The notes: generated from the letters alone by a model not told the origin. A stretch of 9,698 nucleotides of DNA from Candidatus Caenarcanales bacterium (GCA_947489925.1 CANLFK010000080.1:1-9698), one strand, 5' to 3'; shown: positions 1-5,572, counted from the first letter of the stretch. Made by a program: numbers and translations.

Positions 1-23
1 AAAGTCCAAGGGGTTTTGGAAAA

Positions 24-45
24 TGGACATTTTTAAAAATGTCCA
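24..45. promoter_or_regulatory. Perfect 22-bp palindrome upstream of the C2H2 gene
   Basis: The sequence from TGGACATTTTT to its mirror AAAAATGTCCA is a perfect inverted repeat with no loop. Its last base is the first base of the AAAATTGA octamer at 45-52. A half-site-like string (GTCCA at 4-8) lies further upstream. Seen: the symmetry and the overlap. Inferred: an operator for a dimeric DNA-binding protein, possibly the adjacent zinc-finger product, or the terminator hairpin of a gene left of the window. Confidence 0.6.
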
Positions 46-52
46 AAATTGA
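45..52 (+). promoter_or_regulatory. AAAATTGA early-promoter octamer (distant from its gene)
   Basis: This is an exact match to the Mimivirus-type early promoter motif on the plus strand. It sits about 157 bases before the ATG at 210, much further than the 44-80 bases seen at the other genes here, so its assignment to that gene is uncertain. No ORF of useful length starts between it and 210. Confidence 0.4.
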
Positions 53-109
53 AAAACCGAAAAAAGTCTTGAAAATAATGTGTTAAAAAGTGGGTTTAAA
101 CCATAATGC

Positions 110-143
110 TCACAAAATAAAAAATAAGCAATTTATTTTGTGA
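110..143. repeat. 12-bp stem hairpin in the leader of the C2H2 gene
   Basis: TCACAAAATAAA at 110-121 is perfectly complementary to TTTATTTTGTGA at 132-143, with a 10-base loop. A further 10-bp palindrome, GGTTTAAACC, lies at 93-102. AT-rich perfect hairpins mark transcript 3' ends in Mimivirus, so this may terminate an upstream transcript. It could equally be a protein-binding site or a leader structure of the gene starting at 210. Confidence 0.5.
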
Positions 144-209
144 TGATAAAATTTTTATATTATTTTGCGGAATATATTAAAGCTTAAAATACATTGCTTA
201 TATATAGCA

Positions 210-1136
210 ATGTTTAGCAATGAAAATAAGCCATTTTTAAGCTTTAAATATGAATGTAAAAAATGTAACTATATTAGCAGTAAAAAAAGTAATTATAACA
301 ATCATATTAGAAGTGCAAAACATAAAAAATCAATGGTAAGCAATGAAAATAAGCTTCCTTTAAGCTATGATTATATTTGTCAAAATTGTAATAAAACTTA
401 TAAGGATAATTCTGGTTTATGGAGACACAAGAAAAAATGTTTATCAAAAGAAGATATTATGTCTATTCTTTCTACAAGTGACCCTAAAATAGAGGAACAA
501 CAAGAATTAATAAGTTATTTGTTGAAAGAGAATTCAGAGTTTAAACAATTGATGATTGACCAGAATAAGCAAATGATGGAACAGAATAAGAATATGTTAG
601 AACTAGCGAAGAATAGTGGTAGTTATAATACTAACAATAGTCATAATACAAATTTTAATCTTAATTTCTTTTTAAACGAGACGTGTAAGAATGCGATGAA
701 TATAATGGATTTTGTTAGTCAATTGCAAGTTGGAATCAAGGATTTGGAAGAAACGGGGAGACTAGGTTTTGCAGAAGGGATTTCAAAGATATTTATAAAT
801 GGCTTAAAACAGATGGATATTAGTGATAGACCGATACATTGTTCAGATTCAAAGCGAGAAATAATGTATGTCAAAGATAAGGACCAATGGAATAAAGAGA
901 CGGATGATAAAACTCTATTAACAACTGCGATAAAACACGTGGCGCATAAAAATATAAAACAGATTAAAGAGTGGACGAATGAACATCCAGAGTTTAATGA
1001 CTCTACATCAAAGGAGAATGATAGATATTTAAGGATAGTTAGTAACTCAATGAATGGTATAAATGAAGAAGAAACTAACAAAAATTATAATAAGATAATA
1101 AAAAATATAGTGAAGGAAACTGTGATACATAAATAG
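210..1136 (+). CDS. Two-finger C2H2 zinc-finger protein with conserved giant-virus C-terminal domain
   Basis: The product is 308 residues from the first in-frame ATG. The frame is open back to a stop at 147-149 but offers only a TTG there, so ATG 210 is chosen. Finger 1 has C16, C19, H32, H38; finger 2 has C57, C60, H73, C77 (C2HC form). Each finger is preceded by a near-copy of the same leader (MFSNENKPFLS and MVSNENKLPLS), so the module looks duplicated. A Gln/Lys/Met-rich coiled-coil segment spans about 95-134, then an Asn-rich linker to about 152, then a compact domain beginning NFNLNFFLNETC and including IFINGLKQMD and SKENDRYLRIVSNSM. I recognise this fold architecture as common in giant viruses, often in many copies, with no established function. 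A DNA- or RNA-binding regulatory role is inferred from the fingers only. Its upstream region is rich in palindromes. Confidence 0.85.
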   Translation: MFSNENKPFLSFKYECKKCNYISSKKSNYNNHIRSAKHKKSMVSNENKLPLSYDYICQNCNKTYKDNSGLWRHKKKCLSKEDIMSILSTSDPKIEEQQELISYLLKENSEFKQLMIDQNKQMMEQNKNMLELAKNSGSYNTNNSHNTNFNLNFFLNETCKNAMNIMDFVSQLQVGIKDLEETGRLGFAEGISKIFINGLKQMDISDRPIHCSDSKREIMYVKDKDQWNKETDDKTLLTTAIKHVAHKNIKQIKEWTNEHPEFNDSTSKENDRYLRIVSNSMNGINEEETNKNYNKIIKNIVKETVIHK

Positions 1137-1147
1137 TATAAACAAAG

Positions 1148-1332
1148 TGTAACAGTACACAGTACAACGGCGTCACCAGTGTAACACAATTGGCTACAAA
1201 TGTAACACAATTATGAGTATAGTGTAACCAAATATGTCACATATGTAACCCCCTATGTTACGCTATACAAGAAATGAGTGACAAAACGGGGATATGAGTG
1301 ACAAAATGGGTATATGAATATTTGTTAGTTTA
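1148..1332. repeat. Complex non-coding repeat, block A
   Basis: TGTAAC motifs start at 1148, 1180, 1201, 1223 and 1244, so the last four are spaced 21, 22 and 21 bp. They are followed by CCCCCTATGTTACGCTATAC, then two 20-bp units (1274-1293 and 1294-1313, ATGAGTGACAAAAYGGGKAT type), then ATGAATATTTGTTAGTTTA. The same order of parts recurs in blocks B and D. The rest of 1137-1685 contains no ORF I would support. Confidence 0.75.
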
Positions 1333-1404
1333 ATGCCTTTTCAAAAATAAAATCAAACTTTTAAGAGGGTACTGTGTAATTATTTTATTAATAATTTAAG
1401 AAAA

Positions 1405-1631
1405 ATTAATATAGTAGTATTAAATGCTACCCTATTAATGCGTAACTATAATTGACTATTTGTAACTCATTTTGTCTATATTGTAACCAAATGTGTAGTA
1501 TCTGTAACCCCCTATGTTACGCTATACAAGAAATGAGTGACAAAATGGGGATATGAGTGACAAAATGGGGATATGAGTGACAAAATGGGGATATGAGTGA
1601 CAAAATGGGGATATGAATATTTGTTAGTTGG
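1405..1631. repeat. Complex non-coding repeat, block B
   Basis: Positions 1405-1520 match block C (2879-2994) without gaps, with 7 differences in 116 bases by my count. GTAAC motifs begin at 1441 (CGTAAC), 1461, 1482 and 1503 (TGTAAC), a strict 20-21 bp phase. After a GCTATACAAGAA spacer come four identical tandem 20-mers at 1533-1612, then ATGAATATTTGTTAGTTGG. Function unknown; candidates are an iteron-like protein-binding array, a recombination site or a replication-associated element. Confidence 0.8.
1533..1612. repeat. Four perfect tandem copies of a 20-bp unit
   Basis: The unit ATGAGTGACAAAATGGGGAT is present four times with no mismatch at 1533, 1553, 1573 and 1593. Its core TGACAAAATG also occurs in the opposite orientation (CATTTTGTC) inside the GTAAC part of blocks B, C and D. 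Perfect identity implies recent expansion by slippage or unequal exchange. Confidence 0.9.
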
Positions 1632-1639
1632 TACATCTT

Positions 1640-1674
1640 TTTACACCTTTGGATATTTTATAACTTGTAAAAAC
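1640..1674 (+). repeat. 35-bp direct repeat, copy 1 (flanks the 1686-2072 gene)
   Basis: This copy runs from TTTACACC to CTTGTAAAAAC and matches 2103-2137 at 31 of 35 positions with no gap. Within each copy TTTACA at the start and TGTAAA near the end are complementary, so each copy could fold as a 6-bp hairpin with a loop of about 20 bases. Confidence 0.65.
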
Positions 1675-1685
1675 GCCGAATATAA

Positions 1686-2072
1686 TTAAAAATTATCTTT
1701 ATATTTTTTGCACCAACTAATATATTTTATATTTTGTTTATAGTTTATTCCATCATATATTTTTCTAAAATCGTCTGCATGAATATTACATATACATATT
1801 TTTTCTTTTTCATTACAGAGATAATCTGTTTTTTTATAAATCTCTTTATCTTTATCATTTAGATAAAAATCTACCATATTATTAATAACATAAGTTTTTA
1901 GTGGTGTAAAATAATCATCACCAAATATTTTATACTTTACTTTACTAGCATCTAACCAATCTACATCGACAACTTTATAGTTGGTTCTTATATGTGTTAT
2001 TTCATTATTATCCAATAATGTAAACTGACATTCAATATATTTTTCAGAATTATTTGTTAATGAATCACTCAT
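1686..2072 (-). CDS. Small unknown protein (128 aa)
   Basis: I do not recognise this protein. It begins MSDSLTNNSEKYIECQF at an ATG (reverse strand, 2070-2072) and ends YKDNF with a TAA stop at 1686-1688. It is charged and Lys/Asp/Asn/Tyr-rich, has no signal peptide or membrane segment, and carries four Cys in its second half, including CIC, which do not form a clear zinc motif. Unlike its neighbours it has no AAAATTGA octamer upstream. Only very AT-rich sequence precedes the start (2073-2105), so it may be expressed at a different stage. The gene is bracketed by 35-bp direct repeats at 1640-1674 and 2103-2137, and a small ATAATT-AAA-AATTAT hairpin (1682-1696) overlaps its stop. Uninterrupted length and normal composition support a real gene, without homology evidence. 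Confidence 0.65.
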   Translation of the reverse strand: MSDSLTNNSEKYIECQFTLLDNNEITHIRTNYKVVDVDWLDASKVKYKIFGDDYFTPLKTYVINNMVDFYLNDKDKEIYKKTDYLCNEKEKICICNIHADDFRKIYDGINYKQNIKYISWCKKYKDNF

Positions 2073-2102
2073 TATAATATATAGTATAATATCTTTATAT
2101 TA

Positions 2103-2137
2103 TTTACACCCTTGAAGATTTTAGAACTTGTAAAAAC
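2103..2137 (+). repeat. 35-bp direct repeat, copy 2 (flanks the 1686-2072 gene)
   Basis: This is the partner of 1640-1674, in the same orientation, 31 of 35 identical. It lies just upstream of the gene start, so relative to the minus-strand gene one copy is 5' and the other 3'. Confidence 0.65.
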
Positions 2138-2201
2138 CACACCTTTCGGTGAAAAAAAATTAAAGATAAACGAGTCTCAGAAAGCATATAATATAATTGC
2201 G

Positions 2202-2225
2202 GAACATTTGTGGTGGATGGGGAAG
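2202..2225 (+). promoter_or_regulatory. G-rich intergenic motif (AACATYTGTGGTGGAYG type)
   Basis: GAACATTTGTGGTGGATGGG followed by GAAGG is one of seven related copies (also near 5600, 5641, 5676, 6792, 7932 and 9029). Here it starts 55 bases before the AAAATTGA octamer at 2257, the same order and orientation as at the repeat-protein genes. The fixed placement suggests a promoter-associated or transcript-end element; the role is not known. Confidence 0.55.
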
Positions 2226-2256
2226 GATGGGGTATCCTGTAGCAGTAAAAAGGAAA

Positions 2257-2264
2257 AAAATTGA
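2257..2264 (+). promoter_or_regulatory. AAAATTGA early promoter of the 2308-2757 gene
   Basis: This exact octamer within AAAAAAATTGAAATAAAC ends 43 bases before the ATG at 2308. Its position downstream of the earlier TTG and ATG codons of the same open frame decides the start in favour of 2308. Confidence 0.75.
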
Positions 2265-2307
2265 AATAAACTATACTCATAGTCAATCTACTATCAATAC
2301 ACTAACA

Positions 2308-2757
2308 ATGGACAACTTTGAAAGTTTTATTCTAACCGACGATATTTTCAACAATCTAAAAAGGTATTGTAGTGAAGAAGTTTATGATGATGTTAGTACC
2401 AGAATCAACGAAAATATTCAATGGTCAAACGAATATGGATGTTTTGTTGGCAACGAGAGAGGGTTGCCGAATAATGTGATACGATACGGCTCAACTGACG
2501 ATGTAGTTATAACTATGTATAATATTAACAGTGTAATATATTATAAAATATTACCCAAAAATGCTACCAACGAAACTTGTCCTTTCTTTAGTGAGCCCAA
2601 AGATTTTGATGGTTACTTTTTGATTAGTAAGTTTCAGGATCAGAGAGATATTTCTGATAATATCTTTATCAACTGTGGTAGTTTATGTTACGGAGACCCT
2701 GATGAAAGACGTGTATCTATTTTATACAACGGATATTATATTTCCTGGTATGGGTAA
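2308..2757 (+). CDS. Small unknown protein (149 aa), early promoter
   Basis: I do not recognise this protein. It begins MDNFESFILTDDIFNNLKRY and ends GYYISWYG. The frame stays open upstream to a TTG at 2197 and an in-frame ATG at 2227, but those lie in the G-rich repeat and in front of the AAAATTGA octamer, so the ATG at 2308 is preferred. The first 50 residues look helical and acidic; the remainder alternates hydrophobic and polar residues in a beta-like way (VVITMYNINSVIYYKILP, VSILYNGYYISWYG). There are five Cys without a metal-binding spacing, and no signal peptide or transmembrane segment. It lies between repeat blocks B and C, convergent with the 3088-3540 gene. Early expression is inferred from the promoter. 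Confidence 0.7.
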   Translation: MDNFESFILTDDIFNNLKRYCSEEVYDDVSTRINENIQWSNEYGCFVGNERGLPNNVIRYGSTDDVVITMYNINSVIYYKILPKNATNETCPFFSEPKDFDGYFLISKFQDQRDISDNIFINCGSLCYGDPDERRVSILYNGYYISWYG

Positions 2758-2878
2758 TAAATAGGATTAGAAGTTGTTACTAAAACAAACTAACAAAATT
2801 AAAAAAGTATAATAATTATAATTGTGTTGTGTTGTGCGTGTATGTAATAATTAAATAACATTTTTTTTTTCATATAGT

Positions 2879-2994
2879 ATTAATATAGTAGTATTAAATG
2901 CTACCCTATTAATGCGTAACTATAATTGAGTATTTGTAACTCATTTTGTCAGTATTGTAACCAAATATGTAGCATTCGTAACCCCCTATGTTAC
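2879..2994. repeat. Complex non-coding repeat, block C (cut short)
   Basis: This block matches 1405-1520 over 116 bases (about 109 identical), with GTAAC motifs at 2915, 2935, 2956 and 2977 in the same 20-21 bp phase. It stops at CCCCCTATGTTAC, exactly where the left inverted repeat of the next cassette begins. The GCTATACAAG spacer and the ATGAGTGACAAAA units found in A, B and D are missing. The remainder of 2758-3087 is AT-rich and has no supportable ORF. Confidence 0.8.
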
Positions 2995-3036
2995 TTTGGT
3001 CATTTCTATTACTTCGTGAATGTTAGGAAAACACTG
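2994..3036 (+). repeat. 43-bp inverted repeat, left arm
   Basis: The arm runs from CTTTGGTCATTTCTATTACT to GTTAGGAAAACACTG. Compared with the reverse complement of 3641-3683 it differs at only three positions. Confidence 0.85.
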
Positions 3037-3040
3037 AATA

Positions 3041-3063
3041 AAAAAGAGGTTTCCCTCGTTTTT
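3041..3063 (-). terminator. Terminator-like hairpin downstream of the PUA/EVE-like gene
   Basis: AAAAAGAGG and CCTCGTTTTT pair around a TTTC loop with one bulged G, giving 9 bp. It lies about 25 bases beyond the stop of the minus-strand gene at 3088. Hairpins at transcript 3' ends are known in Mimivirus; function here is inferred. Confidence 0.4.
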
Positions 3064-3087
3064 ATTTTTTTTAAATTATTAATTAAC

Positions 3088-3540
3088 TTACAGTTCAAAA
3101 GTAACTCTACTATATCGCACAATATAGCTATATTCTACAGGCAAATTAACTCTACATTTATCGTTGTATTCTCTAATCGTTGACGCACCTTTTATATGAG
3201 TAAGCATGTCGCAATAATCCAATCCATACAAGTCTGTATAATGAATTTCTACGTCAGCAGACCAATCGGTTTCACTTCCAGTCCATCCCAATTCTTCATT
3301 GGTCAACGAGGTATCAATAAGAGGTCCAGAAACACGCGAATTGTGTGAGCGATATGTCGCAACAGCAAGAAGTTGACCAAATGTTTTACTTTTCACAAAC
3401 CATAATCTATCACCAGGTTTAACATTTTTTATAAAATGTTTATTTGTAGGACTTTTTGAAGAAATCCCCCAAATTCTGTATTTGGAAGAGTTTTTAAGGT
3501 TCTTTCCATCCCCAACTCTCAATAGCCAATCATTAGTCAT
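3088..3540 (-). CDS. PUA/EVE-like domain protein (150 aa)
   Basis: The start MTNDWLLRVGDGKNLKNSSK is an ATG at 3538-3540 and the stop is TAA at 3088-3090. The protein is one small domain. An N-terminal WLLRVGDG strand (4-11), YRIWGI (21-26), and KPGDRLWFVKSK followed by LLAVATY (41-63) resemble the strand order of EVE/PUA-like folds, where GD-x-L-W-F-V and an A-V-x-x-Y strand are typical. The later segments NEELGWT (81-87), VEIHYTDLYGL (97-107) and CRVNLPVEYSYIVRYSRVTF (129-148) complete a beta-rich barrel. I recall similar stand-alone proteins in giant viruses. EVE/YTH-type PUA domains bind modified nucleic-acid bases, so binding of modified DNA or RNA is possible, but no binding residues can be confirmed here. 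The gene has its own AAAATTGA promoter and sits inside a pair of 43-bp inverted repeats, so it may have moved as a unit. Confidence 0.75.
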   Translation of the reverse strand: MTNDWLLRVGDGKNLKNSSKYRIWGISSKSPTNKHFIKNVKPGDRLWFVKSKTFGQLLAVATYRSHNSRVSGPLIDTSLTNEELGWTGSETDWSADVEIHYTDLYGLDYCDMLTHIKGASTIREYNDKCRVNLPVEYSYIVRYSRVTFEL

Positions 3541-3589
3541 TTTAAACTTGATATATTATGTATCTTGTATTAAAAAATGAAAATAAGTT

Positions 3590-3597
3590 TCAATTTT
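3590..3597 (-). promoter_or_regulatory. AAAATTGA early promoter of the PUA/EVE-like gene
   Basis: TCAATTTT on the plus strand reads AAAATTGA on the minus strand, 49 bases before the ATG at 3540. The spacing matches the other early promoters here. Confidence 0.75.
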
Positions 3598-3640
3598 TTC
3601 TGAAATAATATGGATGATAAGGTAACTAAAAAAATACCAT

Positions 3641-3683
3641 CAGAGTTTTCCTAACGTTCACGAAGTAATAGAAATGTCCAAAG
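3641..3683 (-). repeat. 43-bp inverted repeat, right arm
   Basis: The arm runs from CAGAGTTTTCCTAACGTTCA to AATAGAAATGTCCAAAG, the inverted copy of 2994-3036. It lies upstream of the promoter of the enclosed gene. Confidence 0.85.
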
Positions 3684-3730
3684 GTGTTAAACATTGTTCT
3701 TTTTTCATATACTTAGTGATACGGTATATA

Positions 3731-3761
3731 GTAATATAGTAATATAGTAATATAGTAATAT
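3731..3761. repeat. GTAATATA microsatellite
   Basis: There are almost four exact copies of the 8-mer GTAATATA, preceded by a partial copy. It lies in the non-coding stretch 3684-4030, which otherwise holds block D and a hairpin and no supportable ORF. Confidence 0.85.
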
Positions 3762-3797
3762 GCAGCATAGTGTAGTCTTTAATAATGTCTGTTGGTG

Positions 3798-3928
3798 TGT
3801 AACTCATTTTGTCAGTATTGTAACCAAATATGTTACATTTGTAACCCCCTATGTTACGCTATACAAGAAATGAGTGACAAAACAGGGAAATGAGTGACAA
3901 AACGGAGAAATGAGTATTTGTTAGTTTA
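3798..3928. repeat. Complex non-coding repeat, block D
   Basis: TGTAAC motifs begin at 3798, 3819 and 3840 (21-bp phase), followed by CCCCCTATGTTACGCTATAC, two 20-bp units at 3870-3889 and 3890-3909, and ATGAGTATTTGTTAGTTTA. The upstream AATATAGTAGTATTAAATGC portion of B and C is absent. Confidence 0.8.
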
Positions 3929-3960
3929 TTGGGGGTTCATCTATAAATGGATGGCGTGAA

Positions 3961-3979
3961 AAAAGGATATTATCCTTTT
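3961..3979 (-). terminator. Perfect hairpin downstream of the KAE-repeat gene
   Basis: AAAAGGAT and ATCCTTTT form an 8-bp perfect stem around a 3-base loop, about 50 bases past the TAG stop at 4031. Position and symmetry fit a transcript-end hairpin of the Mimivirus type. Confidence 0.5.
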
Positions 3980-4030
3980 ATCTATTTTATTTAATTAGTT
4001 ACAATTCATTATCTACTTCTACTTCTACTT

Positions 4031-5413
4031 CTAAACTGACTCATATCCTTCCTCCTCCTCTTCCTCCTCCTCCTCCTCTTCTTCCTCGTCCTCGTTAGGC
4101 AGAGGCTTAATCGTCTTGGTCTCTGGGTCCCAAAGACCTACTTCCTCTTTTGTTGCGGGATCATATAGGATATTGACACTGGATTTCAAGTAAAGTTTTC
4201 CATTAATTGTAGTTTTTGACACGGTTACTTTTGCTGGTTCTTCTGCCTTTTCAGCCTTTTCAGCCTTGTCAGCCTTGTCAGCCTTGTCAGCCTTGTCAGC
4301 CTTGTCAGCCTTGTCAGTCTTGTCGGCCTTAGAAGCCTTGGCAGCTGTGGGCTTCTTGGTAGCCTTTTCGGCTTCACGCTTTGCTTCACGCTCTGCCTTT
4401 TCGGCTTGACGCTTCGCTTCACGCTCTGCTTTTTCGGCTTCACGCTTTGCTTCACGCTCTGCCTTTTCTTCCGCTGCCTTCGCTTCGCGCTCTGCCTTCT
4501 TTTGCTCCACTTCGGCTTTGCGTTTTGCTTCGCGTTCTGCCTTTTCTTCGGCCGCCTTCGCTTCACGTTCAGCCTTCTTTGCCGCGCGTTCGGCTTCCAA
4601 GGCAGCCTTCTTTGCCGCCTTGTCTTCTTCACTCAATTTTGCGTTTTTCGGTGACTTGGCCTCTTTTTTCTCTTCTTCAGCATTATCCTCTACCACTTCC
4701 AGTATCTCTTCTCCATCCTTGTCCTCAATAAGTTGTGCAAAGAGATCGCTCACATTTTCGGCTTCTACCTTTGCGACGACCTTCTTTGGGCGACCTTTCG
4801 GCTTATTCTGTGACTTTTCTGGTGCGTTCAGGTGTGCTTCGTCTATCCAAATCTGTAACTTTTCTGCTTCCGCTGACGCTTGTTCTGTGTTTATTTTTAG
4901 TTTTTCTAATACTTTCAAGTAATGAGTTGGCTTTCGGCCTTTTGGATCCTTGAACTCGTACAAACCGCTGTTTTGGCGACTCTCGACTGTTCCGCAGTCT
5001 GGGCAACCAGATGCGTTTTTGTCTGCTTCGCTTTGGCAGCCTTTGCAGTAGTTTCCGTTTTCCATTGGCTTCTTTGTGCATTGAGTGAATAGACCACGAT
5101 TGTATGCTAGGCCTTGGCAGCCTGTCAAATCTACTCCTTCACTCGTGAATGGCATTGGGATGCTTGATTTCTTTTCTTTCGCTACACGCTCCTTCGGCAC
5201 TCGCTCTTTTGACACTGATTTCTTCGCCATTTGTTTGCGAATCACAGACAAACTCTCCAAACCCAGGGCTTGAATCGCGTCTTCTGCGTTGAAATCGTAT
5301 TTTGATGCGCATTCCTTGATACAACGTGTTGCCAAATCCTTCGCCGCATTCTCCAACGTCCTCATCAACAACTCTGTCACTTGAATTGATGCGTTAAATT
5401 CTACTGTTGACAT
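4031..5413 (-). CDS. Cys-cluster / AT-hook protein with Lys-Ala-Glu repeats and acidic tail (460 aa)
   Basis: The ATG at 5411-5413 (MSTVEFNASIQ) is chosen; the frame extends only to a GTG three codons earlier. Parts in order: helical region 1-65; basic linker 66-83; Cys cluster C99, C112, C123, C126, C137, C140, with the text CQGLAYNRG and YCKGCQSEADKN, likely binding zinc; conserved block GLYEFKDPKGRKPTHYLKVL (150-169); AT-hook-like KPKGRPKK (204-211); acidic stretch 230-251; a long highly charged helix of Lys/Ala/Glu/Arg repeats (about 263-352); a KAD/KAE tripeptide run (362-391); a C-terminal domain NGKLYLKSSVNILYD with EEVGLWD (404-428); and a tail with 13 consecutive Glu. I recall related proteins in several giant viruses with unknown function. 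Nuclear, chromatin or virus-factory DNA association is inferred from the AT-hook and zinc cluster. Base composition is richer in GC than its neighbours because of the Ala/Lys/Glu repeats. Confidence 0.85.
   Translation of the reverse strand: MSTVEFNASIQVTELLMRTLENAAKDLATRCIKECASKYDFNAEDAIQALGLESLSVIRKQMAKKSVSKERVPKERVAKEKKSSIPMPFTSEGVDLTGCQGLAYNRGLFTQCTKKPMENGNYCKGCQSEADKNASGCPDCGTVESRQNSGLYEFKDPKGRKPTHYLKVLEKLKINTEQASAEAEKLQIWIDEAHLNAPEKSQNKPKGRPKKVVAKVEAENVSDLFAQLIEDKDGEEILEVVEDNAEEEKKEAKSPKNAKLSEEDKAAKKAALEAERAAKKAEREAKAAEEKAEREAKRKAEVEQKKAEREAKAAEEKAEREAKREAEKAEREAKRQAEKAEREAKREAEKATKKPTAAKASKADKTDKADKADKADKADKADKAEKAEKAEEPAKVTVSKTTINGKLYLKSSVNILYDPATKEEVGLWDPETKTIKPLPNEDEEEEEEEEEEEEEGYESV
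4243..4332 (-). repeat. 9-bp in-gene tandem repeat encoding KAD/KAE
   Basis: TCAGCCTTG/T units recur every 9 bases, coding Lys-Ala-Asp or Lys-Ala-Glu on the minus strand. Units at the edges have diverged and the central ones are identical, which suggests length polymorphism by slippage without loss of frame. Confidence 0.8.
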
Positions 5414-5493
5414 TATATTCACTTATTAACTTATTAAGCTTTGGCTTATTTGAAATTTCTTTCATACCTCTATCCTTATCCTCCTCTTCTTTT

Positions 5494-5501
5494 TCAATTT
5501 T
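5494..5501 (-). promoter_or_regulatory. AAAATTGA early promoter of the KAE-repeat gene
   Basis: TCAATTTT on the plus strand, read on the minus strand as AAAATTGA, lies 80 bases before the ATG at 5413. It is the longest spacing of the well-assigned promoters in the window. Confidence 0.6.
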
Positions 5502-5545
5502 TTTTTTCTACACCTATTTTTACCCTTAACTAAAAATTTGTTCTC

Positions 5546-5572
5546 GGGGGATGGGGAAGGGCGGGGATGGGG
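5546..5572 (+). other. G-quadruplex-type motif in the divergent promoter region
   Basis: Five runs of 5, 4, 3, 4 and 4 G are separated by loops AT, AA, C and AT. This satisfies the usual pattern for an intramolecular G-quadruplex and is exceptional in an AT-rich genome. It lies between the divergent genes at 5413 and 5810. Folding is inferred from the pattern only. Confidence 0.6.

Larger units (their letters stand above)
2994..3683. mobile_element. Single-gene cassette bounded by 43-bp inverted repeats
   Basis: The outer arms 2994-3036 and 3641-3683 are inverted copies of each other (40 of 43 identical) and enclose one gene (3088-3540, minus) with its own promoter and terminator-like hairpin. 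The left arm abuts the truncated end of repeat block C, which suggests insertion into, or replacement of, part of that repeat. No transposase is encoded and I see no clear target-site duplication. A non-autonomous mobile unit is therefore an inference; an alternative is a pair of bidirectional transcript-end hairpins. Confidence 0.4.

Noticed and set aside
165..209. In-frame TTG extension of the C2H2 gene
   Set aside because: It would add 15 residues unlike the family's usual start. The ATG at 210 begins the leader that is duplicated before finger 2.
719..1081. Reverse-strand frame of 120 residues
   Set aside because: It lies wholly inside the C2H2 gene, antisense, with low-quality composition; it is a shadow.
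1533..1612. CRISPR-like array
   Set aside because: The 20-bp units are contiguous with no unique spacers, and there are no cas genes.
2197..2307. Upstream TTG and ATG starts for the 2308-2757 gene
   Set aside because: They fall in the G-rich intergenic repeat and before the AAAATTGA promoter, so they would not be in the transcript.
2926..3183. Forward frame of 85 residues
   Set aside because: It runs through repeat block C, the inverted-repeat arm and the antisense end of the PUA/EVE-like gene. No independent support.
2994..3683. Autonomous insertion sequence
   Set aside because: The enclosed protein has no transposase features and no target-site duplication is evident; only a non-autonomous cassette is proposed.
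4225..5324. Several frames in both directions rich in Arg/Leu/Phe
   Set aside because: They are alternative-frame readings of the Lys-Ala-Glu repeat gene, whose zinc cluster and conserved C-terminal domain identify the true frame.
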